Of a DNA stretch of 64,000 nucleotides, positions 11,978 to 26,500 are shown in pieces. The stretch lies in NCBI GenBank assembly GCA_032164245.1, contig JAVMKO010000002.1:61475840-61539839 (forward strand), in the 5' to 3' direction. Numbering within the stretch: the first letter of the stretch is position 1; each line of letters opens with the position of its first letter. Source of the stretch: Sternotherus odoratus (taxonomy: Eukaryota; Chordata; Testudines; Kinosternidae). The translations under genes and the position numbers were made by a program. The notes under the pieces were generated by a model that worked only from the letters and a program-made list of their open reading frames with translations, made no database searches and was not told the DNA's origin.

Positions 11978-14900
11978 CTGAATTGGAGAAAAGAAAGACA
12001 GTACGTTCTGAAAATTCTGCCAGCGATTTGAAATACAGCAGCTACTCTGCTAAGTGAAACATGATATAACAATGCAACAAATAAGCAAAATTCACTTTAT
12101 AAGAAACAGATCTTTCCTCACAGCTTAAGGAGTGCAGTTCTCAAATTTAGGGATGTTCCCATGAGGAGGCAAGAGCCGTCTCCTCAGAACCTTGCAGGAT
12201 CAGAATCAGAAAGTACAAACCCAGGCAGCACATAGCCCCACCAGACAGTTGTTTTGATTTTTAAAATGATTGGAAAAAACTTGATCAAATCAGGCTCAGT
12301 ACTGCAGCTTCTTCGTGTGCCCCTTTCCATGAGGAGAAGTGGTCCATCAGACAGAAATCTTTGTGATGCATTTCTTATTACTGAGAGAGCTCAGAACTTC
12401 AGGGTATAATCCAGAAACTTACCTTAACTTCAGCGGGGCCAGGATTTCACTCACTGTGCCTTAAACCACCTAGGGTGATCAGGTGGCCCCCATTTTATAA
12501 GGACATGCCTGATTTTGGGGTCTTTTTCTTATATAGGTTCCTATTACCTCCCTACCCCCTGCCCCAATTTTTCATACTTGCTCTCTGGTCACCCTAAAAT
12601 CACCTCATCATTCATAATCATTTATTAAGCTTCAATCTGCAACTACCTGTTTCAAAATCACTGAATAAACTGAAATTAAAACTGAAGGAGGTTGGACTAA
12701 TCTGTAATCATTTATTAATACTGTGTATGACCTAGTTATTTGGACAGTTATTTTATACTTATATTGGAACGTTTACTGTATGCGTAAGTTGGTTTATAGC
12801 AGGACTGTTAGAAATCCAGCAGGAAAGCAACACAATGTGATCTAGACCAGTAACCTCCTAGTAAACATGGGAGGGGTCATTAATAATCAATACCGGGCTA
12901 TTAAGCTAGGTAAATGCAACTTCCTTTGCTCCAACCCAAGGTTACGCTGCTGTTTTGCCAAGGCTGGGAACAGACTGATCAAAAGAACACAAAACAGTTA
13001 AAAGGCGACTCACTAGAAGAGGGAGCAGAGGCAGTTATCAGGGGCTGCAAAGGGGGTTTGAAGTCATCAGACCTTCCTTATCTTCCAGAGGGTGGCAAGC
13101 CTCGGGTGAGACAGATGTGTATAGACTTAACTGTTTTAAAACCTATTTTGTCTTATGCGTTGTTCCTACTGTTAAGATTAATCAATACTTAGTTTTAAGA
13201 AAGCTGCCTGGTCATTGTATTAACCGCTAGGCACAGCACCTACAGAAAAGACATGCAGGGGCTAAACAATGCTATACGACCATGATGTACAACCCTGGCA
13301 TTATTTTCAGCAATTGCTACAACAAAATCATCCTCTTTATAACAATGACCTGTCTACACAGACCTGTTTAAATAGCTAGTATAAAAAAACAAATATACAG
13401 GGAAGTCGCTAAATCTGAAATATCCAGAATCCTATTCGGTTAGCTTCTCACACCATCCTCAGCACTGTAGCACCTGAGTGCCTTCCAAGACTGCATTAAG
13501 TAACCTGACCAACATCAGTCATGTGTGGTTCTTGATTTCTGCCTCCCTTTCTCTGGGAGAAATTGCATGAGGACTATTGTTTTAATATATTAGATGTATG
13601 CTTGTGTTATTATTAGCAAAGACAAGGTCAAGCAAGTAGGCCTTGCATTTGGAACAAAGAGTGGCAAGGTGTATTGGTGGATCTTAGTTCCTATGACAGT
13701 TCGAGCTGCAATCTGAGACCAGCTCCCAAGAGAAATCATCATCTGTCGCTTGCCCCAGTGAGCTTTACCCTTGTAAATAACCCAGTGGTCCAAGTAACAA
13801 TAAATAAAGTCAAGCTTCCTAAAAATCTTGAGCTCTGCAGAATCACGTGGAGCTGCCATGTAATAAATTCCTTTTGCAACATTATCCTGGGTAGAGTGAA
13901 ACTGAGGAAAATAAATATTTTTCTTGAGAAACATAACCCATAAGCTTTCAATTCAGAGTTTATTCATTATAAAATGTATTGGCTAACGCCACAAACATGA
14001 AAGAAGTGAAATTTCCCCTGAGCCCCAAACTAACTGAAGTGAAAATATTTCTGATTATCTGTACCATCCGGACAGCCAAAACCTATAGAGCTCCAGCAGA
14101 AGTCGTGTGCTGGTAAATTCTATTCAGTTTTTCCTCTGGAAAGAAGATGGAGAGGGCCAGCATCTACTGAAGATGTCCTAATATGAGCTTGTAAAGGGCT
14201 ACAAATACTAAAACAGCAGTCAGTCTCGTATTTTACCCTCTTGTGTGTTTTTGGTACAGAGAGGTGTTCTCCTTTTGTGTTGGCTCAACCTCCGGTTTTA
14301 TTTCATAATTGCTATGTATATGCTTTTCCAATACTGTATGGCAGAATGACACATTTTCCACTGCAGTTCATGATACCTAGTTTGAGTGGGGTATTGAATT
14401 CATAGAACACAACAGTACAAATATGTTACAGTTCAGGACAGAAAATGTCAAGGAATTTTAAAAAGAGAGTGGTATTGACATCTGTGAAAAGACATGCACA
14501 CAGCAGAGGTATTAAAATGTGTCAGTGTGAAAGAAGACTGGGAAATTCTGAAAGAGGCCCTAACTAGAAAGCAGGAGACTTTAGTTCCTCTGTAAAAGGA
14601 GAAAGCAAAAAACAGGGAGTAGCTATTGTGATTTCACAAAGAGCAGCTTAGAAAGGAGGTTTAAAAAAAAAGCAAAAGAAGGTTGGTAACTAAACAAGCA
14701 TGCTGAGCTAATAGACGCCTGCAACCATAAGGAATATCAGATACAGTAAGTTAGATGCAAGTCTAATATGATATGGAAGGAGAAATGCCCAGTTCAATTT
14801 TGTACAGAATATGCAGAGTCAGTATATTATGGAGCACACAAATAATGAATCCTATCTACACAACTAGGAATACTGCATCAGTTGTGGGCACCACATTACC

Positions 14901-17900
14901 TGAAATGCAGAGGGAATTAGAGAAAAGCAATGAAAAATGATCCAGAGCCAGTGAAGTCTACTTATGAGGAATGCACTGAAGAATGGACAGTCAACTGGGA
15001 CTCAGGAGAGCTAGGTTCTAAGTCCCAGTTCTGCCAGTGGCCTATTGTGTGACCTTGGGCAAGTTATTTCATCTCTCCCTGCCTAAATTTCCTCATCTGT
15101 AAATTTCAGATAATGATACTTTATCTCCATTATAAAGTGCTTTTTAAGCAACAGATGAATAGCATTACATAACCTAAAAAATATTACCCAACTGTTAAGA
15201 CAAACTAATAATCTACAAGTATTTTAGAGTGCTCACACGCCAAAGAGAGTTAGAATGGAACATGAAGAAACAGGGTAGCAGAAAGAAATCAAGAAAGGGA
15301 GAATGTAGCCTGACTATCAGGAACATCTTCCTGACAATGAAATTCTGAAATGAGAAGTTCCCACACAAACAAGGTAGTGTGTACACATAACAAAGTGTAC
15401 CCTGGTGAAGTGGTGCAGATTTCCTGGCAGCTAATGGCGTGGAAGAGAAATGATTTCTGGTCTTTCCGGCACTCTGTGCTCCCATAACCTAATTTTGCAT
15501 GGGTAGCATGCAGTTGCTTCCCTCCGTAGCATGATACAGAAAGAAGCATATGGCTTGATATTAATGCAATGTGTAATTAACCTATGAAGGAAGTGGCTGT
15601 CAAAAATATTATTGAAGCAAAAAGCTTGGTAGAATTCAAAATAAGATGAGACATTTATGTAAAAAATAAAAATATCCAGTGCTATATTGGACAGAATAAA
15701 AATTCAAAAGGAGTATCAAAACCCTCAGACTTCAGACGGTATCCAACCATTAACAACTTAGGGTTAGGAAAAAACTTCCTACAAAGGAGAAATGATTGCA
15801 TTATTGTCCACTTTGGGGTTTTTACATCCCCCCTCAAAAACAAAGAGTGGTATTTTTGAGTAGCATCTGCAAAGAGTCTTTCTTCTTGTAAGGTGGGGGA
15901 CAGTTTTGAAACTTATGATGAAGACTGTGTATTACTAAGCACTGGTTAGAGGCAAGGATATTGCAAGCAATATTGCTCTGTGCAAACTTCCCCACACAGC
16001 TTGCCCAGTGGATCTCAAATCTGACCAACACCAGGCAGTTCTATGGGGTTTTGAGTGCTCTTATCTCTACTTGAAGTCATTTGGAACCAAGGGGACTCAC
16101 TCAGCACTTAGCAGAAAACAGACCTAAGCCTTCAACTGTACTTGAGCAAAGATTGACAGCTATTGTCCTACGGCTATTTTATCAATGCTGCTTTTGATAA
16201 ACAAAGGAAATGATGGAATTTCATGTCTGTGGTTGTATATTCTTCCTGAGTTCAAACAAAATTTGTGGGGGTGGGAAGTTTGTTTAAGCAAATTTTTAGA
16301 GTGCCATGATCTGGCATGTTCAACAATATCTTTTAGTATGTAAATAAATACTTGTGTCTTCCAAGTATTATTTATTTTTCTTTGTATTTGTATCCATTTA
16401 CAGGCAACAAAATGAAACAGCTGGTAAACAGCAACAAAGAGAGAGCTTCCCAGGAAGCTATTCAAGACCTAGCTGAGCCAAGTGCTAAACCACCACCAAA
16501 GTCTCCCTACCTATTGTTGCCTAAACACACTGCTATTTTTCCAATGTATCCTGTGTTTTGAGTCTCATCCAATTTTAAAAAACAACATCACAGATGTTGG
16601 CTCCTGCTGGTTGAAAATGATGGATATGAATGTTATGCAAAAAAAAGATATAAAAAAATGTGAGGCATTGGGGGGCTAAGGTATGTTTTTTGCATATCCC
16701 AGGGCACCTCATATTGTTCTCTGGTAATAGCCAGGGCTGGGATTTTCAAAGCTCCTAATAAAAAAGAGCTATATGCCCAATTTCCAGTTCAGTGGGAATT
16801 GGGCGGCTAACCCTTTGATAATCCCAGCCAAAAACACTGCAAGCTGTTGGCCATCTAATAGCCTGAGCTCAATGCAAAGATCCCCATGGGGAAGGAAAAG
16901 GGCTTTGGAAATAATTGTTCTGTTATGTTAAGAGCTAAACATTTTCTATTAATTACCAGGAATGCAGCTCCCACTCCGATGCTGAGCCATTAAGGAGAAA
17001 CCACATGCAGAAATCAACAAGGTTGCCCTTGGCATTGTTTCACTCTAATGCTAGCTCAGCAAAAACTGCAGCAGTTAAAGTACCTATAGTCAAACCTATC
17101 TACTAAGCTTCCACACATGCAGATAACAGAACTCAGCTGCCTAGTTTGCTCTAACTAATGGTTGACCAAGATTGTGTTGGACAGGTTGGAGGAGATGTTA
17201 AAACAGGGGTGGCCAACCTGAGCCTGAGCAGGAGCCAGAATTTACCAATGTATATTGCCAAATAGTCACAATAATACATCAGCAGCCCCACCATTAGTTC
17301 CCTCCACTCCCTGCTCCCAGCGCCGCCCAATCAGCATCTCCCCCTCCCTCCTAGCACCTCTTGATCAGCTGTTTCATAGCGTGCAGGAGGCTCGGAGGTG
17401 GGAGGAGCGAGGGCATGCCAAGCTCAGGGGAGGGGGCGGGAAGGGGTGGAATGAGGGCAGAGCCTGTGGCAGAGCCAGGGATTGAACAGTGAGCACCCCT
17501 CCCCCACACATTAGAATGTTGGTGCCTGTAGCTCCAGCCCTAGAGCCAGTGCCTATACCAGGAGCCGCATATTAACTTCTGAAGAGCCCCATGTGACTCC
17601 AGAGCCACAGGTTGGCCACCCCTGCTTTAAGAAGTTGCTTAAGGGGAAAAAAAACTGCATACAGAAGATGGTCCTGAGAGAAAGTTTAACTGAATGGCCC
17701 AGATTCATGTCAAGGAAAATTGGAAATTGCAATTCTCCCTACTTTCGACCCAGAGGTGTAGCATGCTCAGGGAGGGAAATTTACCCCTCAGATAAGGTGA
17801 CAAGAGGGTGCAACTTTAAATGTAGTGCCTCTCCTGGCTGAGATGGTCCCTCCCCCTTCTTTGTCAACCTCTCTCACCTTGGAGATTTCACTGGTTAGGT

Positions 17901-20900
17901 CCAGCATTAAGGTAGAGACTAGGGTTTACTTTGAATTGCTAATACAGTTAAAACTACCAACTGCCTCAGCTTCACTAGGATATATCTCATGTTAGTTACC
18001 ACTTGTTAAAGAACACTTGGTAAGAACACACCTCTTTTCTTAGTAAAGACAAGGCCTATGACTGTATCACTAAGTGCTTCATCAGAAATGAAGTTGCTGT
18101 CAGAGGGAGTCATTTGATATTAGCTGGTATGTGGCATGGCATGGTAAGAGACAGCATCAATTCCTGTAAGAACCCCAAAGACTTAAAAACAGTCCATACG
18201 TTATTTTTAATTTTCATAAGGCTAATTTCCCATTTATGCTTCTCAAGATCCTTCACCTCAGACTGAAAACAGAATTTATGCCACAGATTCCTAGATTCCT
18301 AGGATTATTTATTCCTAGATTCCATCACAGGCCCAAAGATCTATGGGTATTTGCCATATAAATTATAAATCCATGAGCTATATTTTTATTCAAAAATAGT
18401 CCATTTGGTACATACCCAAAACAAAATTCTTTTCTCGGCTTTGAAAAATCCAAAATGACCTCTGTAAACAAACCCAGAAAGAGATGAAGAGAGTAAATCC
18501 GTAGTGAAGGCAGCCATCAAGCAGCAGAAGAAAGTTTGCCAGGCCAGTCTGATGTCCCAGAAAGAGGCCACCTCTTCTAATGTGAACAAGAGTCCACCCA
18601 CTGGGGCACGGAATACAGAGGCTATTCCTGCTCCTGCACCAGCGGTGATGAAATTCCTCCTACAACATGGAGAAAAATTCATTGGAAAACAATGAGGCAC
18701 AGTAACATGTGCTTTAAGACTTATATGTTTAGAAAACTCAACAATGGTAAAAAAAAATCCTTGCCTATTTATTGTTAAAGCAAATAGATTTTAAAAAGCT
18801 GAATTGTTTTGGGGACATAGGGTCTAAATTCAAACCTGATCCTCAACAACACTATTAACTAGGGGCATACAGTTTGGCAGCATAGGAGAAGTCAGCTGAC
18901 TTCAGTCAACCGCCAAGGACACAAAGGTCCATGTCAAACTAAGCTGGCAAAAGAGGAGTCAGTGAGCCCAAAGATAAGCACAACTCTGAGAACGGTTAGC
19001 TGTGCATCCATATGTTAGTAATACTAGGAGGGTCGTATTCTGAAGTCTACAGGGGCTGTAGACTGGGCAGCAGGGGATGAGTTGATTGGTTAACTGATTG
19101 ATTTTTCTATTTGCTTTATAAGATATTAGCTTCCCTCTTTTTTAGCTCTCTCCCCAATTAACTTTTTTCTCCTAGTGCATTGCATTAGGAATTCTTAGAG
19201 TGTTTGTATGCTGACCAATTTCTTGATTCCTCAAAGCACTTTGGGTTGAAATTTCCCAAAATTTCCCAGGCTGAAATTTTCTATACATTTTCAACTCACA
19301 TGGTTCATCATCAGAGAGGTAGCCGTGTTAGTCTGGAATAGCAGAGGTAACAAAGTCCTGTGGCACCTTAAAGACTAACTATAAAGTTTTGAAGCATAAG
19401 AAAATACATTGTTTTGCCAATGATAAAAAAAATCTTTCCAGCTGTTGAACTGTGAAACTCTACTGCCTTCATGCTTTGCAGCAGGAACTTGAAATTTGGC
19501 AATGAGGGGGACCAGGAGGCATATCACCCTGTTATCAGGGATGTGCCTTTTGCCAATACCATGAAAATCCACTCAAATTTGGTCAAGTTATGGGCCTCTG
19601 AAAATCTCAGTTTGCACACCCTCAGTAGAGATTTGTTGGAACTTGATGGCTAAACTCTCTGAGCATTCTGTCTTCAGGGAGCATGATCCAGTTTGAGTCT
19701 GAAGGGGCAGAGCAGGATTTTCCCTGCAATTGCTCCTTCATATTGCCGGGATCTGCTATGATGCTGGTATAGGTGCGGAGAACAAGTGTCTCTTTTGTGC
19801 TGTCAATAGGGTGACCAGATGTCCCAATTTTATAGGGACAGTCCTGATTTTCAGGTCTTTTTCTTATATAGGCACCTATTACCCCCCTAACTCCTGTCCT
19901 GATTTTTCACACTCGCTGTCTGGTCATCCTGGCTCTCAGTGCTTCCTCTACTCAGTCTACTGGCGTCCATGCAGTGAAGAGAAGGACAAGGAAGTGGCCT
20001 GGAGGAAGACTAGAACTGGGAAAGACAGAGGGGCAAAGGGCAGAAAGAGGTCAGATTTTCAGAGGAAAAGGGAAAGAAGGATCTGAATCCTGTACACTCC
20101 CATATGAATCTGGAATAAAACCTATGATTCCTGAGTCTTACCATTTCCCTCACTCTCAGCAAATGGCTGCGGAACCCACTGGGAAAATATGTGCCTCGTC
20201 TTCCTCTAGTGGCTGGGCCACAGAGCCTGACAACCTACTACAGTAGACTCTCGATTATCTGGGATGATAGGGAAAAATTAATCCTGGTTAATAAAATCCC
20301 GGATAATCACCATCCATAGGAAATATGGGGGAGGGAGGTTGGTTCACCAGCCACCCTGCGCCGGGGGGAGGGAGTGTTGGTTCACTGGTTGCCCTGCGCC
20401 CTGGTGGCTGGTTTTTTCGTGTGCTTTGGGTGGCAACAAAGCCAGAGTCGGCCCTGAGAGTTACACATTTCTATTTGACATCCTGGTTAATCCATAACCT
20501 GGTTAACCCAAACCTGGATAACGGAGAGTCTACTGTATTGCTAGAGTTACTCTGTTAGCTCAAGTGGCAAATGTTTGTGTTGTTGATCTAAAAGTCCAAA
20601 CCCTACTGATGAACCATGTGGGAGTCAATATAGTTTCACATGATATAATTTCAGTTTGCTTTCCTTAAAAATCAAGGAAGTTATATTCAAAAAGCGACAT
20701 TAAAGAACATTAAATTTGCAATGTCGCGCACACAAAAGTTAGGAATAACAGCATTAAGGTTGCATTGCAAGGGCAGCACTGGAAGCACAACAGGAAATGG
20801 TAGATTCTCCATCTCTTGATCTCTTCAGATTAAGACTGGATGCCTTTCTATAAAATATGCTTTAAGATCAACACCAGGATAACTGTTTGAAATTTAATGG

Positions 20901-23514
20901 CCAGAGATAGACAGGAGGTCAAACTCTAGATGATCTAATGGTCCCTTCTGACCTTAAAATCTTTTATTCTTGTTATATGAAATGGGGATAATACCATCAC
21001 CTCCCCTCATAGGAGTTTTACAAAGATAAATTAGTTCATTGTTTTTGAAGCACTTCAATAATTAATTCATTGTTTGTGAAGCCATAGAAAAGCCAGTGAG
21101 GAAATAAATAATTCAGTGTTCAGAGTAAGGTTTGAACAGTATGTAGCAAATAAGCCTTGGAACCACACAAACAAGGAGAAAAATTATTGAATTGCTGCTC
21201 CTTCAGTGACCACTATCCATCCTGTGCACTGAATGATGCAGAAGTGTGGTGGAAAAATAGTAGGTGACCTTGTCACTAAAGACATATCTTAATGCATATG
21301 CACAAGAGGACTGAGTTACGGCTATGCCGGCAACCTTAAGTCTGGCATTTCCTAATTTTTGACTGCTTGACTTTGGAAACGTAACCTTCTTTTAACATAG
21401 TTTTGTTGAGAGTAACTTGGCCATAGCTGACCCAGTTCAACCGACTCAGGCTTGTGGGACTTGGGCTGCAGGCGCTAAATATCACAGTGTAGACATGTGG
21501 GCTGGGAATAGAACCTGGACACTGAAACTAGGGGGCAAAGGGGAGGTCTCAGAGTCTCAGAGCCTGGGCTCCAGTCCGAGCAGGAATTTCTACACAACAA
21601 TTTTCAGCCTCACAACTGGAGCTCTACAAGCCCAAGTCACATGATCGAGGCTCTGAGACCCAGTACCACAGGTTTTTTTACGGTGGTGTAGACATGCTCT
21701 TATACGTATCAACTACTGCTGTCTAGAGAGGAGTAAGGCTTACATGGTGCCTGAATACTTACTAAACTGTTGCTTCATCTGTGAAGCAATAACATTTACT
21801 TTAAAAGACTTTTAAAAGGGTACCAATCCTATTTGCTGCCCCAAAACTTCACCAGAGAGGAGTTAGCATGCTTCTCATCCCACATCCCAAAAGACAACAA
21901 GATGAGCTTGTTGTTCACAATTAATTCTTTCTGTATAAACAGGATATCTAGATGACATGTTTCTTCCAGGAGTTTTCCTGCCTCTGTAACTCAATTGTTC
22001 TCTAATTAGCTTATATTGTTTTATTACAAAACAAAAGCAAAATCTTTTATTGCTCCTCTTAAGGCGATTACTAATTTCTTCCATGCATAACAATTTGTTT
22101 TAATAGACATGTCTCAGGATTTATTTCAGTAACTGAAGATGAAAGTTAAAGACAAAAGCATATCACATATCGTACGAGCTGTACTGCATAATTACCCACA
22201 GATTGTTCACAATGAACTTTTATTTTGGCAAAGGAGGGTTTTTCCCTTCTTTGCCCATGCTTGGAAACAAAACAAAAAAACAGTACAATATGGGGCTTTT
22301 TATTTATTACTTTAATGAGCTAAAGAGCAATATCCAGAAGACAGACTCTGCAAATCCTTACTGATGCAAGTAATCTTTACTCATATGAGTAATCCCTTTG
22401 ACTTCAGTGGGAGTATTTACAAAAGCAGGCTTGCTGGATCCAGCCCATAAATGTTCATTAGCAGAGAAAATTCAAATTAAAGGAAATATGAACAGTCTAT
22501 ATCATTTTACAGTGGGAGAAAAAGAAAACCAGCGTGTGTCTCCCATGCACAAATGTGTAGATTGAACTGAAACTGTGGAATCCTCAGGATAGCCAGGAAG
22601 AAATAAAAAGGGGGTTAACTAAATATATAAGTATCTTAATGCTATATTAATTTAGACAAATCTAAATTCAAAAGTCTAGTATTTTACACTCACTTTGTAG
22701 CGGCATGAATGACAACACAAGGTGCAAAGCAATGGAGAATTAGGCCTCAAATGTTAAGCACACTCTTTTCATAAGCATTCAACATACCTATTTACAGTAA
22801 ATTGTTTTAATTATGGCTCTACATTTGCTAGATTACAGCATACTCAGCAATGGAAATCACAGGGGGAAGAAGAGATTACTTTCTGATAGAGAAGGCCAGG
22901 AATATCTCCCAGTCTCATTCACATCCCCATACTCAGGAGTATATTTTCTGTCTAAGATCACAAATATCCGAGATGACTAGAATCTTATTAGATCATTCAC
23001 TCCAACTCTCTGCCAGATTCTATTAGTCCCTAGCTTTGTGATTAACCCCTTACTGCATCTGATTTGAGAGCCAGCATATGGCAACTGTGTCTTGGAAGAC
23101 TTAACAATTACATTTTATCAATTACATACTTATCAGCTGAATTCCAAAACCTGGTGAAGAAGGGCAGCTGAATTCCGAAGGTGTCTGACTTGAACCGGGT
23201 CAGGCCACACCCTATTATTGCCCTGAAATAATTAGATAAAAGTTAGTGTTATTTTTAATATGCTATTCACAAATCACCTGAAGTTAAAGATAAAAGGGCC
23301 AGATCTTCAACTGTTGAACACATTTGCTTTTCAGTATGCAAAGTCCTGTTGATGCAAGCAAGGAGGCTATTAAAGGCTTCCAAGTTAATAATTCAGAGAT
23401 TAAAATTCAGAGATTAAAAGGGCCCCTCACAACATGTACTGTGAAGAAAGACTCTAAAGGCAACTTTGAGGAGTTGCATGTTAACATCTGTCTAAGAGAA
23501 CTGACATGATTGAT

Positions 23515-23548
<34 letters not shown>

Positions 23549-26500
23549 AGGTGAAGTATTATTTTGTACAGCACCAACTTCTGTTAGTGAAAAAGACAAG
23601 TTTTTGAGCCACACAAAGCTTGTGTGGCTCAAAAGCATGTCTTTCACTAGCCGAAGTTGGTCCAGTAAAAGATAATACCCCACCCACCTTGTGTCTCTAA
23701 TATTCTGGGAGCGACAGGACTACAACTACTCTGCACACAACAATGGAGTATAGTTTTATACTAAAAATAATCATGACAAAAATCTTAGACTAGTCACAGA
23801 CAGGTCACGGGCAATGACCAAAAATTCACAAAAGCCTGTGACTGGTCCCTGACTTTAACTAGAAACAACAATGACAAAATGGGAAGCGAGGAGGGTCCAG
23901 CATCCACAGGTGCTTGGGCTCCGGAGTCCTGCCCCCTCCCCCATTGCCTACAGTGGCTGGGAGTGGTGTCTGGGACACACAAACCCCACTGTCATCAGTG
24001 GCTAGGAGCTGCGGGGGGAGGGGGCTCCCATCCAGCCGCATTGGTTCAGTGCTGAAGGGTCTCCCCACTACCTGCAGTGGTTGAGAGCTACTGGGCCCCA
24101 GCCTGCCGACACCTCCAGCCATGCTGCCTGGGGCTGAAGCAGAAAATGTCATAGAGGTCTCCGGAAGGTCTTCGGTGACAAAATCTTAACCTTCTAGTCC
24201 ATTCCAATCATCCTTTTCATGTTTAATCACCATTGAGAGCAACACAGTTTCATTTGTCTGAAATGGTTGTGATCTCCTCTGACTAAACCTTACTCTCTTA
24301 TTTTTCAAAACCTGAGTCATCCTTGAGGGCTGCCCTACATACAAGTAAAATGATAAGAGTTGAGAAAAGGGGTTTGATGGAGACGAGGAGAGCAAACCTC
24401 AAGGATAAATACTTTAAAGAAAAAAAGAGGGATAGGGAAGAGTTAGGGTATGTCTTCACTACCCGCCGGATCGGCGGGTAGCGATCGATCTTCTGGCGAT
24501 CGATTTCTCACGTCTTGTGAAGACGCGAGAAATCGATCGCTCGCGGCGCCCCCGTCAACTCCGGAACTCCAGCTTGCCGGGAGGCGCAAGCTGGAGTCGA
24601 AGGGGGAGCGCGCCACCAACCACTGCCGCCGTGGGGACAAGCGGTAAGTCGGCTGCAGATATGCAAACTTCAGCTACGTGATTCACCACCCCACCCCACC
24701 CACCCCGTAGTGGGGATCAGCCCTTAGAAATAAAGCAAGCAGAAAGAACCTGATTTTATCACCTCTACTCATGAAACTGCTTAGGAGGAAAAAATAAAAG
24801 GAGAGGATTCCTCTTCCAGGGATGCAGCTAAAGGACTGGGAGAATTTCTGTTTCTTTTTATTAAAATAGGAAAAATAAATAAATCGAATGCCACCACTTG
24901 TGTGAACAAACAAGTCTGATTTTAAACCCAATTTGCACAAGTGTAAAGATGTAAAACAATGGACAATCAGGCCCTGATAATTTAAACTCTTGTGTGGTGT
25001 TCCTTACCCCAAGTGAATCATAGGGCCTTCTGGTCCACAGAAGAGCCCAGAAGCCACAGCCAGCACACAAGAAAAAAACGTCCCAAAAAAAGTCTTGATA
25101 TTAAAAATGTGTTGAATAGAAGCACCATTCAGAAACCCAATGACTTCTGGAAGCCCAGATGGTGCACCTGCTGGGCAAAAGAACTGTAAAGAAAAAGAGT
25201 CAAAAATGATTTCCAAATACATGAATTCAGCTCCAACTGCAGCTAATAACTGCAGCTTTCACAAAGAGTTCATAACTTCTCTCACAACTTACAGTTACTT
25301 TTCTATCAAGTCATCCATTCATTCAGTTTCTTCTCCTACATAGCTCAAGACTTCTGTATTAATTGAATAGATACATGTATCCCACATATATCTTTTCCTT
25401 AGCTTTTTTGGAAATTTCAATTAAATATTTATTTTTCCTCTCCCCTATCACCCCCATGAGGCTACTAGCTGCCTTCTTGTGATAAAATTGAACCCAGTAA
25501 GATGGTAGATGGGAAACCAGCTTTGCAGTCTAGTAGAGGAGATGGCGCTTCAAAGGAGAACTGGAAATATAAGGTACACTCATTTTACACAGAAGTCTGA
25601 GCCAAACCCCATTTGAAGTCATTGTGAGTGTTTCGGGCCCCAACTTTGAGCAAGTTACACTAACTTGTGACTTGTATCCATTTTATGACCAAGGTATATC
25701 TAAAGTATAAAACTTACACAACCACTTACACCACCCTTTAATTTACACAAAGCTTCCATAGGAACTGCATGTGCTCACAGGGCCTGAATTTGGATCTCAA
25801 TCTCAGAACTCCCCAAATAATCAGTAAAACAGAAATCATGGAGAAATCCTGATCATGCTTAACTACAATAGCACTTAGAAGGCACTGCCACAACAAAACA
25901 AAACAAAACACACAGGAGCAAGGGATTTGTCTGATCTCAGCATTATAGACCTATATTGGGCCTATGACTATATCCCAGTGAGGACTATACAGGGCATGTG
26001 TTCTAAGACTCCTTTTCTGTAATTAACCCTCCATCTCTCAGAACTCCACTGATATTTTGCAGTAGTTGAGTAAAGGAGACATACTTACCACCACTAACCC
26101 TGAAGATACAACAATCATGGCCAGTCCTGACCCAAGCATGCAAATCCAGGTCATGTGGAAGTTGCCGTTCTGCCAGTTTTACAAATAATTTATTAGCATC
26201 AGCAATGGTATAGAACACAAGTATGCGTACTGCCCCAAACCCTCTGCCAACACTATATAGTGATACATATTTAGAGATACATTTTTCTGTTCATTTGTCC
26301 ATTTTCTTACATAACCCACTGTAGCAAGTCTTACAATTTATGGCATACGAGAATGAAAACAGGAGAAAAAGAGAAGCAAGTGTTGGAGACTATTCAAAAA
26401 TATGGGGTTGAGTCTGGGTTTTAGATAAAGGTTCAGAGTGGCTCTTAGTTTTCCAAACCGATTTGCCCATGCTCATACAACATAGCAAAGAGTATTTTAG

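Noticed and set aside
13590..13951. Overlapping open frames on both strands
   Set aside because: Inside a CLC intron, no domain, no splice context.
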